The translations under genes were made by a program, and so were the position numbers. The notes beneath the pieces are model-generated. The model saw only the letters and a program-made list of their open reading frames with translations, ran no database searches and was not told where the DNA came from. 64,000 nucleotides of DNA from Zavarzinia aquatilis. Lineage in GTDB: Bacteria; Pseudomonadota; Alphaproteobacteria; Zavarziniales; Zavarziniaceae. How positions within the stretch are numbered: the stretch's first letter is position 1; every line of letters starts with the position of its first letter. Below are positions 61,597 to 64,000 of the stretch, piece after piece. The DNA lies in NCBI RefSeq assembly GCF_003173035.1, contig NZ_QGLE01000001.1, positions 186,001 through 250,000 on the forward strand. The letters run 5' to 3'.

Positions 61597-62574
61597 GTGA
61601 GCACCGTCGTGGGCAGCGGCATCGCCGCGACCGATTTTCTGGGCGCCGCCCGGCGCAACCGGCGCAATACGGTCACGCTGGTCGTCGTCATGATCGGCAT
61701 CGGCGCCGTGCTCGCCTATCTGCTGGGCGCGGTGATCGAGGCGGGGGAGGGCGACCCGCGGTTCAACCCGGCGGCCTCCGGTGTCGGCTTCGGCTTCGCC
61801 ATGATCATGATCGCGATCAGCCTGGTCTGGACCCTGATCGCGCTGAAGGCGGGCGACCGTATCGTGCTTCGTCTCGTCGGCGCGCGCGAGGTCGGCGTGG
61901 ACGAAGCGCCCCAGCTGCATAATGTGGTCGAGGAAATGGCCATCGCCGCCGGTATTCCCAAGCCCCGGGTCGCCATCATCGAGACCGACGCGCTCAACGC
62001 CTTCGCCACCGGCATGAGCCGGGACCGCGCCGCCATCGCGGTTACCCGGGGTCTGCTGAATACCCTGAACCGCGAGGAGTTGCAGGCCGTGGTCGGCCAC
62101 GAGATGGGCCATGTGCTCAATCTCGACGTTCGCTATGGCACCGCGGTCGGTGTCTTCGTCGGGCTGATTGCCCTGCTCGCTGATGGCATCCTGCGCCTTG
62201 GCCGCTTCGGCCGCATGGGGCGGGGGCGGGGCAACGACAAGGGCGGCGGTCTTCAGCTCGTGCTGCTGATCCTGTTGATCGTGGCCGCGATTCTCGCGCC
62301 GCTGGCGGCGAAACTGGTGCAGATGGCGATTTCCCGTCAGCGGGAATATCTGGCCGACGCGACCAGCGCGCGGCTGACCCGCAATCCGCTGGCGCTGATT
62401 TCGGCGCTGGAGAAGCTGGGCGCGTCAGGCGTGCCTTTCGCCCAGGCGAACCGGGCGGTGCAGCACCTGTTCATCGTCAACCCGTTCCGGGACTTTTCCG
62501 CGAAGGCGAGCGCCCTGATGTCGACCCATCCGGCGCTGGCCGAGCGGATCGCCCGCTTGCGCAACCTCGGCTGA
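61597..62574 (+). CDS. M48 family membrane metalloprotease (HtpX-like)
   Basis: 325 residues from a GTG start at 61597, 10 bases after the lemA stop. It has two N-terminal and two central hydrophobic segments. The zinc site HEMGH is at 168-172, and the third ligand Glu is in SRQREYLADATSA. This is the HtpX-type protease that degrades damaged membrane proteins. Encoded with lemA. Confidence 0.92.
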   Translation: MSTVVGSGIAATDFLGAARRNRRNTVTLVVVMIGIGAVLAYLLGAVIEAGEGDPRFNPAASGVGFGFAMIMIAISLVWTLIALKAGDRIVLRLVGAREVGVDEAPQLHNVVEEMAIAAGIPKPRVAIIETDALNAFATGMSRDRAAIAVTRGLLNTLNREELQAVVGHEMGHVLNLDVRYGTAVGVFVGLIALLADGILRLGRFGRMGRGRGNDKGGGLQLVLLILLIVAAILAPLAAKLVQMAISRQREYLADATSARLTRNPLALISALEKLGASGVPFAQANRAVQHLFIVNPFRDFSAKASALMSTHPALAERIARLRNLG

Positions 62575-62583
62575 AGGCGCGAC

Positions 62584-63270
62584 TCAGCGCAGGTGGGCGG
62601 CGAGGAAGTCGAGGGTGCGTTCCCGCGCCAGCTTGGCCGAATCTTCGTCGTAATTCGCCCGGCGATCCGAATTGAAGCCGTGGTCGGCGTCATAGACGTG
62701 AATCGCCACCTCCGGGTGCTTCTCGGCCAGGGCTTCGATCTTGTCCTCGGGGATCGTCTGATCCCTCGAGCCGAAATGCAGCATGGTCGGGCATTTGGGC
62801 GCGGCATTCATGAAATTGAGGATGGCCGTGCCGTAATAGCCGACGGCGCAGCCGAGGTTCGCCACCCGTGCTGCCGCCAGCCAGGCCACGGCGCCGCCGT
62901 AGCAATAGCCGACGATGCCGACCGGCAATTTCGCCTCGCCCTGACGCAGATGGGTGACGCAGGCGCCGACATCCAGCATCGGCCCTTCCCAACCCACCTG
63001 TTCGCGCAAGGCGCGGCCCCTGGCGACACCGTCGGTGTCATAGGGCAGGTCGACAGCCGGTTGCGCCCGGTCGTAGAGCTGGGGCGCGAGAACCTCGTAA
63101 CCCTCGGCGGCGAAACCATCGGCGACCGCCCGGATATGGCCGTTCACGCCAAAGATTTCCATGGCGATGACGAGGCCGGCGCGCGGGTCTTCATCGCCCT
63201 CGGGCTTGACGTGATAGGCCTGGAACCTGTGACCGTCGCTCGCGACGAGCTCGATCCATTCACCGCTCAT
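62584..63270 (-). CDS. Dienelactone hydrolase family protein
   Basis: 228 residues with an alpha/beta-hydrolase fold. The nucleophile is the Cys in GIVGYCYGGAVAWLA, with an acidic residue in HFGSRDQTIPEDK and a His in DADHGFNSDRR, as in carboxymethylenebutenolidase. Such enzymes hydrolyse cyclic lactones, but many relatives have other or unknown substrates. The start overlaps the MaoC-like stop by four bases. Confidence 0.87.
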   Translation of the reverse strand: MSGEWIELVASDGHRFQAYHVKPEGDEDPRAGLVIAMEIFGVNGHIRAVADGFAAEGYEVLAPQLYDRAQPAVDLPYDTDGVARGRALREQVGWEGPMLDVGACVTHLRQGEAKLPVGIVGYCYGGAVAWLAAARVANLGCAVGYYGTAILNFMNAAPKCPTMLHFGSRDQTIPEDKIEALAEKHPEVAIHVYDADHGFNSDRRANYDEDSAKLARERTLDFLAAHLR

Positions 63271-63737
63271 GGCGTCCCCCGCCGCTTGAAGAAAACCTTG
63301 CCGGTCACGCTGCACACCAGACGGCCGGCGCTGTCGACCGCGGTGAACTGCTGGGTGATCAGGCCCTGGCCCGGTTTGCTCGCCGACGGCGTGACCGAAA
63401 TCGTCTCGATGAAGACATCGAACACATCGCCGGGCCGCGCCGGGCGCAGCCAGCGCAGATCCTCGAACCCGGGCGAGGCGATGAAACCGGCGCCGCCGGC
63501 CGCGACCGCCCGGCCCGAGACCAGCTTCATGATCTTCGACATCGTGTGCCAGCCCGACGCGATCAGCCCACCATAGGGCGATTGCTTCGCCGCCACGGGA
63601 TCGACATGGAAGCTCTGCGGATCGAAGGCCCTGGCGAAGGCGATGATCTCTTCTTCTGTGAAAGAGATGGTGCCGGCGTGTTCGCGTGTGCCGGCGACGT
63701 AATCTTCGAGCCAGTCGCGCCGTGTCATCTCGCTCAT
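63267..63737 (-). CDS. MaoC-like dehydratase
   Basis: 156 residues with a hotdog fold. The hydratase motif region FARAFDPQSFHVDPVAAKQS (Asp and His at the usual positions) and SPYGGLIASGWHTMSK are those of MaoC/enoyl-CoA hydratase proteins. ATG 63737 overlaps the stop of the next MaoC-type gene by four bases, and its own stop overlaps the hydrolase start by four. Confidence 0.85.
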   Translation of the reverse strand: MSEMTRRDWLEDYVAGTREHAGTISFTEEEIIAFARAFDPQSFHVDPVAAKQSPYGGLIASGWHTMSKIMKLVSGRAVAAGGAGFIASPGFEDLRWLRPARPGDVFDVFIETISVTPSASKPGQGLITQQFTAVDSAGRLVCSVTGKVFFKRRGTP

Positions 63738-64000
63738 GCCGGCACTCCTTCGCGGCAGCCCATCATGACCTTGCTGGTCATGAGCAGCACGACCTCGTCC
63801 TGCTGGTTCATCAGCTCGTGGCGGGCGGTGACGATGCCCATTTCCGGGCGCGAGGCGGAACGCCGCCGGTCGAGCACGGTGACGCGGACGCGCAGCACGT
63901 CGCCCGGCCGCACCGGCGCGAGATAGCGCACCTCGTCCACCCCGGGCGAGCCGCGCGAGGCCGAGCGCAGCATGTAGCCGTCGCACATCAGGCGCATCAT
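63734..64000 (-). CDS. MaoC-like protein (partial, N-terminus outside window)
   Basis: The last about 88 residues of a frame that continues beyond the right window edge. The sequence EVRYLAPVRPGDVLRVRVTV and the following strand pattern resemble the second half of a MaoC hotdog domain, like that of the neighbouring gene. First visible member of a three-gene, tightly overlapping set (two MaoC-type genes, then a hydrolase), which suggests a small CoA-ester pathway. Confidence 0.75.
   Translation of the reverse strand: MMRLMCDGYMLRSASRGSPGVDEVRYLAPVRPGDVLRVRVTVLDRRRSASRPEMGIVTARHELMNQQDEVVLLMTSKVMMGCREGVPA

Overview
This window is a high-GC stretch of chromosome from an alphaproteobacterium, probably of the Rhodospirillales kind. 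The evidence is gene content and order: a full 14-subunit nuo operon running into birA, RNase J, a glyoxalase-family epimerase and DUF1467; the short proS type followed by lolC/lolD; clpP-clpX-lon-hup; tolC-popZ-valS; petABC beside hemF and trmL; and an alphaproteobacterial homospermidine synthase. No prophage, insertion sequence, CRISPR array or defence island was seen. The window is core genome, so the interest lies in unusual gene structures and intergenic signals.

Layout. 1-4861 (minus): Mrp-type cation/proton antiporter operon, transcribed E-F-G-B-C-D-second NuoL/M-like subunit, with the last gene cut by the window edge. 5117-5650: two-domain cold-shock protein. 5722-8310 (minus): TPP riboswitch followed by thiZ-thiX-thiY, a thiamine-precursor ABC importer. 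8433-8995: DUF192 protein and tRNA-Pro. 9340-23694: nuoA-N, with an extra 51-codon membrane ORF between nuoG and nuoH. 23699-26984: birA, rnj, epimerase-like gene, DUF1467. 27033-31223: small secreted protein (minus), proS, lolC/E, lolD. 31373-40320: dnaE, clpP, clpX, lon, hup, with REP-like palindromes on both sides of dnaE and a row of four hairpins between clpP and clpX. 40434-41376: five tRNAs (Val, Asp, Asp, Asn, Cys) with good terminators. 41525-47559: pcm-like gene, rhodanese, tolC with a TetR-type operator, popZ-like gene, valS. 47625-51083 (minus): cupin, secreted hypothetical, penicillin-acylase family protein. 51356-52481: phoH-like gene, preceded by an orphan promoter plus terminator, and monothiol glutaredoxin (minus). 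52595-55009 (minus): one uninterrupted reading frame joining a YihY-family membrane protein to homospermidine synthase. 55127-57340: hypothetical, cheW, hemF and trmL. 57493-60066: petABC (cytochrome bc1). 60154-62574: mtnP, lemA, M48 protease. 62584-64000 (minus): dienelactone-hydrolase-like gene and two MaoC-type genes, the last cut by the window edge.

Functionally the window covers respiratory energy conversion (complex I, bc1 complex), ion homeostasis (Mrp), protein quality control (ClpXP, Lon, LemA/M48), translation (proS, valS, tRNAs), replication (dnaE), envelope export (Lol, TolC) and cofactor supply (thiamine precursor uptake, biotin ligation, haem). The best candidates for something undescribed are the YihY-homospermidine synthase fusion frame, the nuoG-nuoH micro-ORF, the clpP-clpX hairpin array and the putative small RNA or attenuator ahead of phoH.
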